Origin: Actinomadura kijaniata NBRC 14229
GTDB taxonomy: Bacteria; Actinomycetota; Actinomycetes; Streptosporangiales; Streptosporangiaceae
Length of the DNA: 64,000 bases
Reading direction: 5' to 3'
Assembly: GCF_001552175.1 (NCBI RefSeq)
Contig: NZ_BCQR01000025.1
Span: forward strand, 1 to 64,000
A model generated the notes under the pieces. That model was not told where the DNA came from. It ran no database searches and worked only from the letters and a program-made list of their open reading frames with translations. Of this stretch, positions 7,959 to 18,213 are shown in pieces. How positions within the stretch are numbered: position 1 is the stretch's first letter; the number at the start of each line of letters is the position of its first letter. The position numbers were made by a program, and so were the translations under genes.

Positions 7959-8843
7959 ATGGAAGCCATCAGCGTGGAGAACGTCTCCAAGAACTACGGG
8001 GACGTGCGGGCCGTCGATGCGTTGAGCCTGGACGTGCCCGCCGGACAGGTCGTGGCGCTGCTCGGACCGAACGGGGCCGGCAAGAGCACCGCGGTCGGGA
8101 TCACGCTCGGGCTGGTGCGGCCCGACGCGGGACGGGTGTCGCTGTTCGGGGCCGCGCCCGCCGAGGCCGCCGCGCGGGGGCGGGTCGGGGCGATGCTCCA
8201 GGACGGCGCGCTCGTGCCGAACCTGACCGTCCGGGAGGTCGTCGGGTTCGTGCGCGGGCTGTACCCCGCGCCGATGCCGCTGGACGAGGTGCTGGAGATC
8301 GCCGGGCTGACCGCGCTGGCCGGGCGGCGGACCGGGGCGCTGTCGGGCGGGCAGGCGCAGCGGGTGCGGTTCGCGACGGCGATCGCGGGCGCGCCGGGGG
8401 TGCTGGTGCTGGACGAGCCGACCGCCGCCCTGGACGTGGCGGCCCGGCGGGCGTTCTGGACCGGGATCCGCGCCTACGCGGGCGAGGGGCGGACCGTCCT
8501 GTTCGCCACGCACCGCCTGGAGGAGGCCGACGAGAACGCCGACCGCGTCGTGGTCGTCGCGCGCGGCCGGGTCGTCGCCGACGGGACGCCCGCCGAGATC
8601 AAGGCCCGCGTCGGGGGCCGGGCGGTGCGGTTCGCGCTGGGCGACCAGCCCGCCGCCGGGCTGGACCGGCTGCCGGGGGTGACCGGGCTGGAGGTCCGGG
8701 GCGGCGTCGCCACGCTGCGCACCGGCGATCCGGACGGGGTGGTCGCCGAGCTGTACCGGACCGGGCTGCGGGTCCGGGACCTGGAGATCGTCACGCCCGC
8801 GCTGGAGGACGCCTTCCTCTCGTTGACCTCGAAGGAGCGGTGA
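7959..8843 (+). CDS. ABC transporter ATP-binding protein
   Basis: 294 residues. Walker A GPNGAGKST (about residues 35-43), Q-loop LQDGALVPNLTV, signature LSGGQAQRV, Walker B VLVLDEPTAALD and the switch His in FATHRLEEAD are all intact. The last 75 residues form the extra C-terminal domain typical of ABC-2 drug or lipid exporters. It supplies ATP hydrolysis for the permease encoded next, with TGATG overlap. The gene order ATPase-permease-sensor kinase-regulator is the common self-regulated exporter arrangement of actinobacteria and Bacillus (DesKR/YvfTU-like). The exported substrate is not deducible. Confidence 0.93.
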   Translation: MEAISVENVSKNYGDVRAVDALSLDVPAGQVVALLGPNGAGKSTAVGITLGLVRPDAGRVSLFGAAPAEAAARGRVGAMLQDGALVPNLTVREVVGFVRGLYPAPMPLDEVLEIAGLTALAGRRTGALSGGQAQRVRFATAIAGAPGVLVLDEPTAALDVAARRAFWTGIRAYAGEGRTVLFATHRLEEADENADRVVVVARGRVVADGTPAEIKARVGGRAVRFALGDQPAAGLDRLPGVTGLEVRGGVATLRTGDPDGVVAELYRTGLRVRDLEIVTPALEDAFLSLTSKER

Positions 8844-9583
8844 TGTGGGGCTATCTGCGGCTGGAGCTGCTGACGGTGCTGCGCGACCGGCACTACCTGT
8901 TCTTCACGCTGGCCGTCCCGGTCGGCTTCTACCTGTTGTGGTCGAGCGTCTTCACCGCCGAGCGCCCCGATCCGATGACCGGGCTGGCGCTGCCGGTGGA
9001 CATCATGGTGTCGATGGCCTCCTACGGGGCGCTCGGCGCGACGCTGATGACCACGGGGGTGCGGCTCGCGGCGGAGCGCCGCAGCGGATGGCTGCGGCAG
9101 CTGCGGGTCACGCCGCTGAGGGCGCGGACGGTGGTCGCGGTGAAGACGCTCGCGGCGATGTCGCTGGGGCTGCCCGCGGTGGTGCTGGTCGGGTTCGCGT
9201 CGGTGGTCTACCAGGGGGTGCGGCTGAGCCCCGGGCAGTGGGCCGCGATCGTGGTGCTGCTGTGGGTCGGGACGCTGCCGTTCGCGGCGCTCGGCACGCT
9301 GATCGGGTCGCTGGTCGGGCCGGACGCGGCGCAGCCGGTCACCATCGGCTGCTACTTCGCGCTGGCGATCGGCGGCGGACTGTGGCTGCCGCTGTCGGTG
9401 CTGCCGGAGGCGATCCGGGACGTCGCGGGATGGCTGCCGTCCACCCGGTTCGCCGAGCTGGGGCGGGCCGTCGCCGCGGGGCACGCGCCGTCGCCCGCCG
9501 CCGGGCTGGTGCTGGCGGGCTGGACGCTGCTGCTCGGCGCGCTCGCGGTCGCCGCGTACCGGCGCGCTAGCGTGGCCCGCTGA
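8843..9583 (+). CDS. ABC-2 type permease
   Basis: 246 residues with about six membrane segments (for example HYLFFTLAVPVGFYLLW, AAIVVLLWVGTLPFAALGTLIGSLVG, VTIGCYFALAIGGGLWLPLSVLP). The loop RRSGWLRQLRVTPLRARTVVAVK between the second and third segments is the coupling helix of ABC-2 permeases. The start is taken as ATG 8843, overlapping the ATPase stop (TGATG) and preceded by GAAGGAG; a GTG one codon earlier is possible. Two copies with the ATPase dimer should form the exporter in the plasma membrane. Confidence 0.9.
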   Translation: MWGYLRLELLTVLRDRHYLFFTLAVPVGFYLLWSSVFTAERPDPMTGLALPVDIMVSMASYGALGATLMTTGVRLAAERRSGWLRQLRVTPLRARTVVAVKTLAAMSLGLPAVVLVGFASVVYQGVRLSPGQWAAIVVLLWVGTLPFAALGTLIGSLVGPDAAQPVTIGCYFALAIGGGLWLPLSVLPEAIRDVAGWLPSTRFAELGRAVAAGHAPSPAAGLVLAGWTLLLGALAVAAYRRASVAR

Positions 9584-10704
9584 TGAGGCTTCTGTTCCAG
9601 GGCGACGCGGAGGGCCCCGAGCTTCGGCAACGGGCCTTCTGGGTGTCGTTCGGGCTGCTGTTCCTGATCCCGGTCGGGTTCGCGGTCGCGCGGTACGACG
9701 GCGTCCGGCGGGTGCTGGGGTTCGCGGCGCTGGCGGCGTTCGTGGCGCTGTACTACGCGGCGGCGTTCGCGCGGCGTAGCTGGGCCGATCCGTTCACCTG
9801 GCGGGTGTGGGCGGTGCTGGGGGCGTTCGCCGCGCTGGCGGCGGCGCTGCCGGTGGCGTTCGGGCCGGAGTGGATGGGCACGCCGATCTACCTGTCGTTC
9901 GTCCTGGCGATGGGGCTGCCGCTGCGGTGGGCGCCGTTCGGGGTGCTGGGGGCGCTGGCGGTGGCGCTGGCGGGCGGGCTCCTGTCGCGGTCCACGCCCG
10001 CGGCGACCGGCGGGATCGCGCTGATGCTGCTGTCGTTCGGGATGATGATGGTCGCGTTCCGGCACTCGCGGACGCTGGTCGCGCAGCTACAGGAGGCGCG
10101 GGGCGAGGTCGCCCGGCTGGCCGCCGCCGACGAGCGGCTGCGGATCGCGCGCGACCTGCACGACCTGCTCGGGCACAGCCTCTCGCTGATCGTGCTGAAG
10201 AGCGAGCTGGCGCGGCGGCTGGCCGAGCGCGATCCGGCGCGGGCCGTCGCCGAGATCGGCGACATCGAGTCGGTCGCGCGCACCTCGCTGGCCGACGTGC
10301 GGGCGGCGATCTCCGGGTACCGGCGGCGCGACCTTGCCGAGGAGCTGGACGGCGCGCGGACCGTGCTCGCGGCGGCCGGGGTCGAGTCGGTCGTGCGGAC
10401 GGCCGGGCCCCCGCTGCCCGGCGAGACCGACGGGCTGTTCGGGTGGGCGGTGCGGGAGGCCGTCACCAACGTGGTGCGGCACGCGCGCGCCGCGCGGTGC
10501 GTGATCGAGGTGGCGTGGGACGGGGAGGCGGCCGTGCTGGAGGTCCGCGACGACGGGCGGGCGGCGGGCGGGCACGCCCCGGGCAACGGCCTGCGCGGCC
10601 TCGCCGAACGCGTCGCGGCGGCGGGCGGCGACCTGGAGTCCGGGCCGCTGCCGGGCGGCGGCTTCCGCGTGCGGGTGCGCGTTCCCGTAGGGTCCGCCCC
10701 ATGA
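9583..10704 (+). CDS. NarL/DesK-type sensor histidine kinase
   Basis: 373 residues. The first 155 residues contain about five membrane helices with hardly any extracellular domain, suggesting that a membrane-embedded signal is sensed. A coiled-coil leads into the HisKA_3 box ERLRIARDLHDLLGHSLSL (His about 193). The HATPase domain has its N box in VREAVTNVVRHARA and G box in GNGLRGLAERVAAAGG. The ATG overlaps the permease stop. Phosphotransfer to the regulator encoded next is expected, controlling this exporter operon. Confidence 0.93.
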   Translation: MRLLFQGDAEGPELRQRAFWVSFGLLFLIPVGFAVARYDGVRRVLGFAALAAFVALYYAAAFARRSWADPFTWRVWAVLGAFAALAAALPVAFGPEWMGTPIYLSFVLAMGLPLRWAPFGVLGALAVALAGGLLSRSTPAATGGIALMLLSFGMMMVAFRHSRTLVAQLQEARGEVARLAAADERLRIARDLHDLLGHSLSLIVLKSELARRLAERDPARAVAEIGDIESVARTSLADVRAAISGYRRRDLAEELDGARTVLAAAGVESVVRTAGPPLPGETDGLFGWAVREAVTNVVRHARAARCVIEVAWDGEAAVLEVRDDGRAAGGHAPGNGLRGLAERVAAAGGDLESGPLPGGGFRVRVRVPVGSAP

Positions 10705-11306
10705 TCCGGGTGCTGCTGGCGGAGGACCAGGGGATGGTGCGCGGCGCGCTGGCGGCGCTGCTCGGGCTGGAGGAGGACCTGACGGTCGTCGGGGAGGCGG
10801 TGACCGGCGCCGAGGCCGTGGCCGTCGCGGTCCGGACCCGGCCGGACGTCGCGCTGCTGGACATCGAGATGCCGGACGGGGACGGGCTGACGGCCGCGGC
10901 CGGGATCCGGGCGGCCGTGCCGGGGTGCCGGGTCGTGATCTTGACGACGTTCGGGCGGCCGGGGTACCTGCGGCGGGCGATGGAGGCGGGCGCGTCCGCG
11001 TTCCTGATCAAGGACGGTCCGGCGGCGGAGCTGGCGGCGGCGGTCCGGCGGGTCGTGGCCGGGGAGCGCGTCATCGACCCGGCGCTGGCCGCCGCCGCGC
11101 TGAGCGCCGGGCCGAACCCGCTGTCGCCCCGCGAACGCGACGTGCTCGCCGCGGGCGCGGACGGCTCCACGATCGCCGACATCGCGGCCCGGCTGCACCT
11201 GTCGGAGGGCACCGTCCGCAACTACCTGTCCTCGGCGATCAGCAAGGTCGGCGTGCGGAACCGCATCGAGGCCGCCCGCGCCGCCGAGCGGCAGGGCTGG
11301 CTGTAG
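10701..11306 (+). CDS. NarL/LuxR-type response regulator
   Basis: 201 residues. The receiver domain has acidic residues AEDQ and the phospho-acceptor Asp in ALLDIEMPDG (residue 54), Thr/Ser in ILTTF and Lys in LIKDG. The C-terminal LuxR helix-turn-helix is LSPRERDVLAAGADG...IADIAARLHLSEGTVRNYLSSAISKVG. It overlaps the kinase stop by 4 nt (ATGA), so the two are translationally coupled. A TAGGGT box 7 nt upstream could also give an internal leaderless transcript. The expected target is the palindrome at 7887. Confidence 0.94.
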   Translation: MIRVLLAEDQGMVRGALAALLGLEEDLTVVGEAVTGAEAVAVAVRTRPDVALLDIEMPDGDGLTAAAGIRAAVPGCRVVILTTFGRPGYLRRAMEAGASAFLIKDGPAAELAAAVRRVVAGERVIDPALAAAALSAGPNPLSPRERDVLAAGADGSTIADIAARLHLSEGTVRNYLSSAISKVGVRNRIEAARAAERQGWL

Positions 11307-11325
11307 AGCGCATAGCATCCAGGCG

Positions 11326-12291
11326 ATGCGTCTGGTTCTCGGGGTTCTGGCCGTCGGGGTGGCGTTGGGCGGGTGTTCGTCCGGAACGCCCGACCCGCCG
11401 CGCCGCGCGTCGCCGTCGCCCGTGCCGCCCTCGCCCGTGGCGAACGCGAGCGACGGGTGCGGCCGGCGGTCGCCGGGCACGGGACGGCACGCGTTCGGCG
11501 GCCGCCCCTACTCGCTGACGCTGCCGCCCTACGACGGCCGCACGCCCGTCCCGCTGGTCCTGGACCTGCACGGCCTGAACTCCAACGCCTTCCAGCAGGC
11601 CCTCTACGGGCGGATGGCCAGCGCCGGGCCGCAGCGCGGGTTCGCCGTCGTGCAGCCCGAGGCCGCCCGGGGCCGGGGCGGCTGGAAGCTGCCCGGCATG
11701 ACCGGCGGCGACGCCGACGTCGCCTACGTGGGCAGGCTGCTGGACCATCTGGAGGGCACGCTCTGCGTGGACCGCCGACGCGTGTTCGCCACCGGGTTCT
11801 CCAACGGGGCCGGGCTGTCGGCGGCGCTGGTCTGCGGGCTGCGCGGGCGGCTGGCGGCGGTCGCGCCGGTCGCGGGCCTCAACCTGGCGCGGCCCTGCGC
11901 GGGGGCGCGGCCGACGACGATCGTGGCGTTCCACGGGACCGGTGACCCGGTCGTGCCGTACGGGGGCGGGGAGCCGTTCGGCGGGAACCGGGCGCGGATC
12001 CCGGCGTGGATGCGGCCGGTGGACGGGGTGTTCGCGCTGCCGCCGGTCACGACGGTGGCCGGGCGGTGGGCGCGGACGTTCGGGTGCGGGCCGGGCGAGC
12101 GCTCCACGGTCGGCGGGGAGGTCCGGCGCGTGCGGTACGCCGGGTGCCGGGACGGGGTGCGCGTCGAGCTCCACACGGTCGCGGGCGGCGGTCACTCCTG
12201 GCCGGGGTCGTTCTCCATCGGGGCCGGGGCGACCACCGCCCGCGTCGACGCCACGCGGCTGGCGCTGGACGCGTTCGCCGGAACGCGCTAG
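11326..12291 (+). CDS. LpqC/PHB-depolymerase-like esterase lipoprotein
   Basis: 321 residues. An N-terminal lipobox (VALGGC, Cys about 17) predicts a membrane-anchored exported lipoprotein. The hydrolase signature is complete: PLVLDLHGLNSNA (oxyanion region), nucleophile GFSNGAG, Asp in AFHGTGDPVVPYGG and His in GGGHSWPG, as in the esterase PHB depolymerase/LpqC/feruloyl esterase family. The substrate could be a polyester or a plant ester; I cannot choose. A TAGCAT box lies 7 nt before the ATG, suggesting independent leaderless transcription rather than read-through from the two-component operon. Confidence 0.88.
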   Translation: MRLVLGVLAVGVALGGCSSGTPDPPRRASPSPVPPSPVANASDGCGRRSPGTGRHAFGGRPYSLTLPPYDGRTPVPLVLDLHGLNSNAFQQALYGRMASAGPQRGFAVVQPEAARGRGGWKLPGMTGGDADVAYVGRLLDHLEGTLCVDRRRVFATGFSNGAGLSAALVCGLRGRLAAVAPVAGLNLARPCAGARPTTIVAFHGTGDPVVPYGGGEPFGGNRARIPAWMRPVDGVFALPPVTTVAGRWARTFGCGPGERSTVGGEVRRVRYAGCRDGVRVELHTVAGGGHSWPGSFSIGAGATTARVDATRLALDAFAGTR

Positions 12292-12301
12292 CGGGCCCGC
12301 G

Positions 12302-12901
12302 TCACCGGGACTGGAGGGCGTCCAGCGCCACCGCCTGCGCGATCACCAGCCGCCGGTCCAGGTTCGGGTCCCGGATGTCCACCACGTACCGGTCGCGCAG
12401 CGCGAACTTCTTCTCCACCGAGAACACCACCTGGTCACCGGCGCGGAAGTCGAAGTGGTAGGGCCAGGCGAACGGCAGGTTCTCCAGGAACGGGATGAAC
12501 TCCCACACCCGCCGCAGGACCGCCACGGTCGGGTTGCGCTCGCTGCCGGTCGCGACGCCGAGGCCCGGCTGCTCCAGGTGCCATGTCGACCGCAGCAGCG
12601 ACTTCTTGAAGTCCTTGCGGAACACGCCGATCGGCTGCCCGGCGGCGTCGGTGACGTCGTAGGCCGCGCCCAGGTCGATGCGCTTGCGCGCCTTGAACCC
12701 GAACACCGGCCGCTTCTTGTCGGTGTCGGCGTACAGGGTGACCTGCTCCTTGAACGCCAGCCTCTTCTGCTGGGCGAACGCGACGAGTTCGCCCTCGCCG
12801 CCGCCGGGGGCCTCGGTGTGCACCTCGTACTGGTTGACCATCAGGCGGACGCGCTGCCTGACGAGGAATCTGTTCTGCGTTTGGAGCGTCTGGTCGTCCA
12901 C
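12302..12901 (-). CDS. LURP-one/scramblase-like (tubby C-terminal fold) protein
   Basis: 199 residues, GTG start with AGGTGAG-like ribosome site upstream. The repeating beta pattern (RFLVRQRVRLMVNQYEV, VAFAQQKRLAFKEQVTLYAD, GFKARKRIDLGAAYDVTD, IGVFRKDFKKSLLRSTWHLE) is typical of LURP-one-related proteins, a twelve-strand barrel with a central helix. Basic residues dominate the strands. In bacteria these are cytosolic proteins of unknown role, perhaps lipid binding by analogy to scramblases and tubby. It converges with the esterase and follows a TetR gene on the same strand. Confidence 0.75.
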   Translation of the reverse strand: MDDQTLQTQNRFLVRQRVRLMVNQYEVHTEAPGGGEGELVAFAQQKRLAFKEQVTLYADTDKKRPVFGFKARKRIDLGAAYDVTDAAGQPIGVFRKDFKKSLLRSTWHLEQPGLGVATGSERNPTVAVLRRVWEFIPFLENLPFAWPYHFDFRAGDQVVFSVEKKFALRDRYVVDIRDPNLDRRLVIAQAVALDALQSR

Positions 12902-12947
12902 GGGCTCACCTGCTTCTGTCGGGAGGGGTGACGCCCTTTCTACCCCG

Positions 12948-13571
12948 CTAGGCGGACGAGATGTGGCTGGAGAGGTAGCCGTGGATGAGGCGTTCGGTCT
13001 CGGCGAGGATCGCGGGGTCGCCGTCGGGGTTGTGGCGGAACGCCATCTTCAGCACCGCGTCGGCGGCCTCGACCGCGATGGCCAGCGCGCGGGCCAGCTC
13101 GGGGGTGTCGGTCACGCCGAACATCTCGACGATCATCTCGCGGAGGCGGTCGGCCACGACGGCGTTGTTGTCGGAGGCGTCGTCGAGCAGGTGCACGTCG
13201 GCGACGTCGCCGAAGCGCAGCACCTTGAAGCCCGGCACGGTGCGGTGCATGTCCACGTAGATCTCGATAATCACGCCGACGGTGTCGGACCAGTCCTCGA
13301 AGGTCCCGGTCTCCAGCTTCTGCGCCACCCGCTGCCCGAACCGCTCCAGGTTGCGCAGCGCGAGGGCCTGCGCGACGGCCCGCTTGTCGGGGAAGAACTG
13401 GTAGACCGAGCCGATCGCGACCTCCGCGCGCTGGGCGATCCGGGTGGTCGTCAGGCCGTCGTAGCCGTCCTCGTCGAGGATCGCCGCGCAGGCGTCGAGC
13501 ATGCGCTGGACGCGTTCGGCGCTGCGGCGCTGGGCGGGGCGGCGGCGGAGCGGGGTCCGGGTCTCGGTCAC
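12948..13571 (-). CDS. TetR-family regulator
   Basis: 207 residues from GTG 13571 (family-typical N-terminus VTETRTPLRR). An in-frame GTG at 13634 with a stronger GGGAGGGAGGGGG site would add 21 residues, so the start is uncertain. The DNA-binding domain is SAERVQRMLDACAAILDEDGYDGLTTTRIAQRAEVAIGSVYQFFPDKRAV (residues 17-66), a canonical TetR helix-turn-helix. The ligand domain is about 130 residues long. It is divergent from the GH1 gene 115 bp away, so control of the beta-glucosidase is possible, although sugar genes are more often under LacI control. Confidence 0.9.
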   Translation of the reverse strand: MTETRTPLRRRPAQRRSAERVQRMLDACAAILDEDGYDGLTTTRIAQRAEVAIGSVYQFFPDKRAVAQALALRNLERFGQRVAQKLETGTFEDWSDTVGVIIEIYVDMHRTVPGFKVLRFGDVADVHLLDDASDNNAVVADRLREMIVEMFGVTDTPELARALAIAVEAADAVLKMAFRHNPDGDPAILAETERLIHGYLSSHISSA

Positions 13572-13686
13572 TCTCCCATTCTGGCCCGATTCCCACCGTC
13601 GCCGTCGGCATCCGGGTGGGGAGTCTTCCGTCACACCCCCTCCCTCCCCTAAAGTCCGAGAAAGCTTCACGTTCGGGAGGGATCGC

Positions 13687-14994
<1,308 letters not shown>

Positions 14995-15041
14995 CCCGAG
15001 ATCGCCGGGAACCGCCCGCCCGCGACGGACACAGACAGGGC

Positions 15042-15671
15042 ATGAGCCCGCAATCCCCCACCGACGCGGAGTTGTGGAGACGGGTGCGCGACGGCGACCG
15101 GCACGCCTTCGGGACGCTGTTCGACCGGCACGCGCGCACTGTCTACAACTACTGCTTCCGCCGCACCGCCGACTGGACGGCCGCCGAGGACCTGACCTCG
15201 GTGGTGTTCCTGGAGACGTGGCGGCGGCGCGACCGGGTGCGCATGGAGTCGGCGTCGCTGCTGCCGTGGCTGTACGGCGTGGCGGCCAACGTCCTGCACA
15301 ACCACCGCCGCGGCCTGCGCCGCCACCGCGACGCGCTGGCCCGGCTGCCGCTCCCGGAGACCGTGCCCGACGACGCCGACGCCGCCACCGCGCGGCTGGA
15401 CGCCGAACGCCAGATGCGTACCGTCCTCGCCTCCATCGACCGCCTCTCCCGCCGCGACCAGGAGATCCTGACGCTGTCGGCGTGGGAGGGGCTGAGCTAC
15501 CAGGAGATCGCCACCGCGCTCGGCATCCGGGTCGGCACGGTCCGGTCCCGGCTGGCGCGGGCCCGCGAACGGCTGCGCGCCGACCTCCGTCTCCCGGCGG
15601 AACCCGTTCCGCCCGGCAGACACAGAGAGGGAGGAACCACCACATACTTCACCGCTGAGGAGATCTCCTGA
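15042..15671 (+). CDS. ECF-type RNA polymerase sigma factor
   Basis: 209 residues. Region 2 is at residues 8-75 (DAELWRRVRDGDRHAFGTLFDRH, then AAEDLTSVVFLETWRRRDRV), and region 4 at about 125-180 (IDRLSRRDQEILTLSAWEGLSYQEIATALGIRVGTVRSRLARARERLR). The stop overlaps the next ATG (TGATG), so it is coupled to the CU044_5270 protein, the usual companion of this actinobacterial ECF group. The companion plausibly acts as, or beside, an anti-sigma factor; no zinc-binding HxxxCxxC motif is visible in it. Confidence 0.93.
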   Translation: MSPQSPTDAELWRRVRDGDRHAFGTLFDRHARTVYNYCFRRTADWTAAEDLTSVVFLETWRRRDRVRMESASLLPWLYGVAANVLHNHRRGLRRHRDALARLPLPETVPDDADAATARLDAERQMRTVLASIDRLSRRDQEILTLSAWEGLSYQEIATALGIRVGTVRSRLARARERLRADLRLPAEPVPPGRHREGGTTTYFTAEEIS

Positions 15672-16792
15672 TGCCCGAACCGCTCCTTCCCGAGACCCGT
15701 GACATGCCGCCCGGCCGCCACCAGGCACGCCGCGCGCACCTGCTGACCGAGATCGACCGGAGCCCGGCGCGCCGCCCGTTCCCGTCCCGCCGCGCACTGT
15801 TCGGCGGGCTGGCGGGCGCGGCCCTCGTCGCCGGGGCCGCCGCGGTCGCCCTCCCGTCCGGGGACACCCCGCGCAACCCCGCCGTCGCACCGATGAGCGC
15901 GACGTCCGTGCTGGCCAAGGCCGCCGACGCCGCCGTCGCGCAGCCGCCCCTGAAGCCGCGCCCCGGCCAGTTCCTCTACTTCGAGTCCAGGAACCGGCAG
16001 ACCGAAGTCGCCCTCCGCACCGGAGGAGCCGAGCCGATGGCCGTCCACCGCAAGACGTGGCTGCCCGCCGGCGGCGGGAAACCGGGCCTGCTGGCCAGCG
16101 TGGAGAACGGGAAGACCTCGCGTGACTGGCTCTGCCACAACCAGGGACGGCCGGCGGGGGAGAAGGTCGATCTCTCCCGGCCGCCGCGGGGCTGCGTGCA
16201 TCCCCCCGCCTACCGCGCCGACCTGCCGACCGACCCCGACCGCATGCGCTCCTGGCTCTACCGCAACAGCCGGGGCGGCAACCCGCCGGACGTCCAGGCG
16301 TTCGTCACCGTGGGCGACACCATCCGGGAGACTTACGTGCCGCCCGCCGCGATGGCCGCGATGTTCCGGGCCGCCGCGAAGATCCCCGGCGTGACGGTCC
16401 GGCGGAACGCGGTGGACTTCGCCGGGCGGCGGGGCGTGGCGGTCGGCCAGACCTGGCACGGCCTGCGGAACGAGCTGATCTTCGATGCCAGGAGCTACCG
16501 GCTGCTCGGGGAACGGGCCGTGGTCGACCGCGACGACTCGTTCCGGCCGGGCGGCGGCTCGACGCCGGAGCCGGGCGGCACTTCGACGGCACGGCCGTCG
16601 GACACTCCGTCCCGGCCCACGGCTCCTCCGTCTCCGTCCCCGTCGGAGAGCGCCTCGCCCTCGGCCGGCCCCACCCCGACCGGAAGCGCCGCTCCGAAGC
16701 CCTACGCGCAGTACGAGGCCGGCCACATCATCTACCAGCAGTCCCTGCTGAGGGTCGCCGTGGTGGACCGCCTCGGACAGGAGCCCCGCTGA
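15671..16792 (+). CDS. CU044_5270-family membrane protein, ECF partner
   Basis: 373 residues. A basic cytoplasmic N-terminus (RHQARRAHLLTEID) precedes one transmembrane helix (ALFGGLAGAALVAGAAAVAL). The extracytoplasmic domain starts with LAKAADAAVAQPPLKPRPGQFLYFESR, which is characteristic of the CU044_5270 family. Residues about 300-345 are an inserted Ser/Pro/Thr-rich low-complexity stretch, followed by a short folded end (YAQYEAGHIIYQQSLLRVAVVD). It probably transmits an envelope signal to the coupled sigma factor; the mechanism is not established. Confidence 0.85.
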   Translation: MPEPLLPETRDMPPGRHQARRAHLLTEIDRSPARRPFPSRRALFGGLAGAALVAGAAAVALPSGDTPRNPAVAPMSATSVLAKAADAAVAQPPLKPRPGQFLYFESRNRQTEVALRTGGAEPMAVHRKTWLPAGGGKPGLLASVENGKTSRDWLCHNQGRPAGEKVDLSRPPRGCVHPPAYRADLPTDPDRMRSWLYRNSRGGNPPDVQAFVTVGDTIRETYVPPAAMAAMFRAAAKIPGVTVRRNAVDFAGRRGVAVGQTWHGLRNELIFDARSYRLLGERAVVDRDDSFRPGGGSTPEPGGTSTARPSDTPSRPTAPPSPSPSESASPSAGPTPTGSAAPKPYAQYEAGHIIYQQSLLRVAVVDRLGQEPR

Positions 16793-16885
16793 CGGCGGAC
16801 CCCGGCCGTTCGTGTCCCGGCGCATCCGCGCGGACGCGGGCGGCCGGGCTCTGCCCCGTCAGCGTTCGGCGCCGCGCCACGCGCC

Positions 16886-17176
16886 ATGGAGCGTCACCGG
16901 ACGTCCCACCGCACCGGCGTGGCGATGCTCGTCAGCCTCACCGCCGGTTCCCTGGGCTCGATGCCGTTCGCCCGGTACACGCCGCGGCCGCTCGGCTCCG
17001 CGGTGGCGGTCGCGTGCGCGGTGTTCGCCGCCACGGCGGCGACGGCCTGGTACGCGGCGCGCGTGGGCCGCCTGACGCCGGTCCCCTACCGGCAGCCCGC
17101 CGTCGGGCTGTTCACCCTGGCCTACCAGCTCGGCGGCGCCTTCGGCCCGGCGCTGGCCGCCCTGCTGATCGCCTGA
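16886..17176 (+). CDS. Small hydrophobic ORF, possible MFS remnant
   Basis: 96 residues with about three hydrophobic helices. GSLGSMPFARY and LFTLAYQLGGAFGPALAALLI resemble the last helices of a major facilitator transporter. No ribosome-binding site precedes the ATG, and the frame is open a little further upstream without family resemblance. I read it as either a small membrane protein or the remains of a truncated transporter; other debris lies nearby (18.2-18.5 kb). Confidence 0.35.
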   Translation: MERHRTSHRTGVAMLVSLTAGSLGSMPFARYTPRPLGSAVAVACAVFAATAATAWYAARVGRLTPVPYRQPAVGLFTLAYQLGGAFGPALAALLIA

Positions 17177-17192
17177 GGCCGGGCGGAAGGTC

Positions 17193-18170
17193 TCAGCGCA
17201 GGGAGGCGAAGAGCCGGTCGGCGGCGGGGCGGGTCCACTGCACGCGGTTCCGGTCGCCGGGGTACTCGTGGACCGGGACGGTCCTGAAGTCCACGTCGCC
17301 GCCGTCACCGACGCTCATCGCCAGGTCGAACATCTGCTTCAGCCCGAAGCCCTGGTCCGTGGTGACCGACCCGGTGGCGGCGCGGAGGAACGCCCACACC
17401 TTCGCCGGTTCGGTGAGGCGCTGCCGGGCGGTGGCGGCCATCGCCCTCATCAGGGCCTGCTGGCGCTGGATGCGTCCCAGGTCGGAGCCGTCGCCGACGC
17501 CGTAGCGGGCGCGGGCGTAGCCGAGGGCCCGCTCACCGTCGAGCCTCTGGCGGCCCTTCTTCAGGAACAGCTTGGCCTTGTCGTCCCTGATGTCCTGGGC
17601 GACGTCGAGCTCCACGCCGCCGAGCGCGTCGACCATCCGCTCGAAGCCGGTGAAGTCGATCTGGACGGCGTGGTCGACGCGGACGCCCGTGACGTGCTCG
17701 ACGGTCTTCCACGCGCACTGCAGGCCCGCGTCGTTGAACGCCGAGTTGATCATGCCGGACCGGGCCGGGACGACGCCGCCGGCGGTCGTGCAGGCCGGGA
17801 TCTGGACCATCGAATCGCGGGGCAGGCTGACGCCCGTCACCCGCCGCCCGTCCGCCGGGACGTGGAACAGGATCATCGTGTCGGTGCGGGCGCCCTCGTC
17901 CCGGCCGTAGCGGGCGTTCGCGCCCGCGCGGCTGTCGGAGCCGACGACCAGGATGTTCTCCGCCTTCGTGCGCTTGTCCGGACGCGGGCCGAGGTCGTCG
18001 GCCCGGACGTGCGCGATGCCGCCGTCCAGTCCGCTGTAGGCGGCGAACACCCCGAGGGGCACCAGGCCCAGCACGACGACGGCCACGGCGAGCAGGCGGA
18101 CGCGCCTGCGCCGCCGCCGGAGCCGTCCGGTCTCGGTCCGGCTCAGCTCCGGCCGGGTCTGCCTGGTCAT
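17193..18170 (-). CDS. LytR-CpsA-Psr (LCP) family cell-wall ligase
   Basis: 325 residues. A short basic cytoplasmic N-terminus precedes one transmembrane anchor (VRLLAVAVVVLGLVPLGVFAAY). The LCP domain starts at NILVVGSDSRAG and includes EGARTDTMILFHV, the conserved basic/acidic site SLPRDSMV, and the late motif GERALGYARARYGVGDGSDLGRIQRQQ. LCP enzymes transfer polymers such as teichoic acid or arabinogalactan from polyprenyl carriers to peptidoglycan outside the membrane. The LytR_C domain is absent. A murG-like relic lies just upstream on the same strand. Confidence 0.93.
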   Translation of the reverse strand: MTRQTRPELSRTETGRLRRRRRRVRLLAVAVVVLGLVPLGVFAAYSGLDGGIAHVRADDLGPRPDKRTKAENILVVGSDSRAGANARYGRDEGARTDTMILFHVPADGRRVTGVSLPRDSMVQIPACTTAGGVVPARSGMINSAFNDAGLQCAWKTVEHVTGVRVDHAVQIDFTGFERMVDALGGVELDVAQDIRDDKAKLFLKKGRQRLDGERALGYARARYGVGDGSDLGRIQRQQALMRAMAATARQRLTEPAKVWAFLRAATGSVTTDQGFGLKQMFDLAMSVGDGGDVDFRTVPVHEYPGDRNRVQWTRPAADRLFASLR

Positions 18171-18213
18171 CGCGCGTACCCCCGCACAGAAATACGGTCC
18201 AGATTGTCACGAA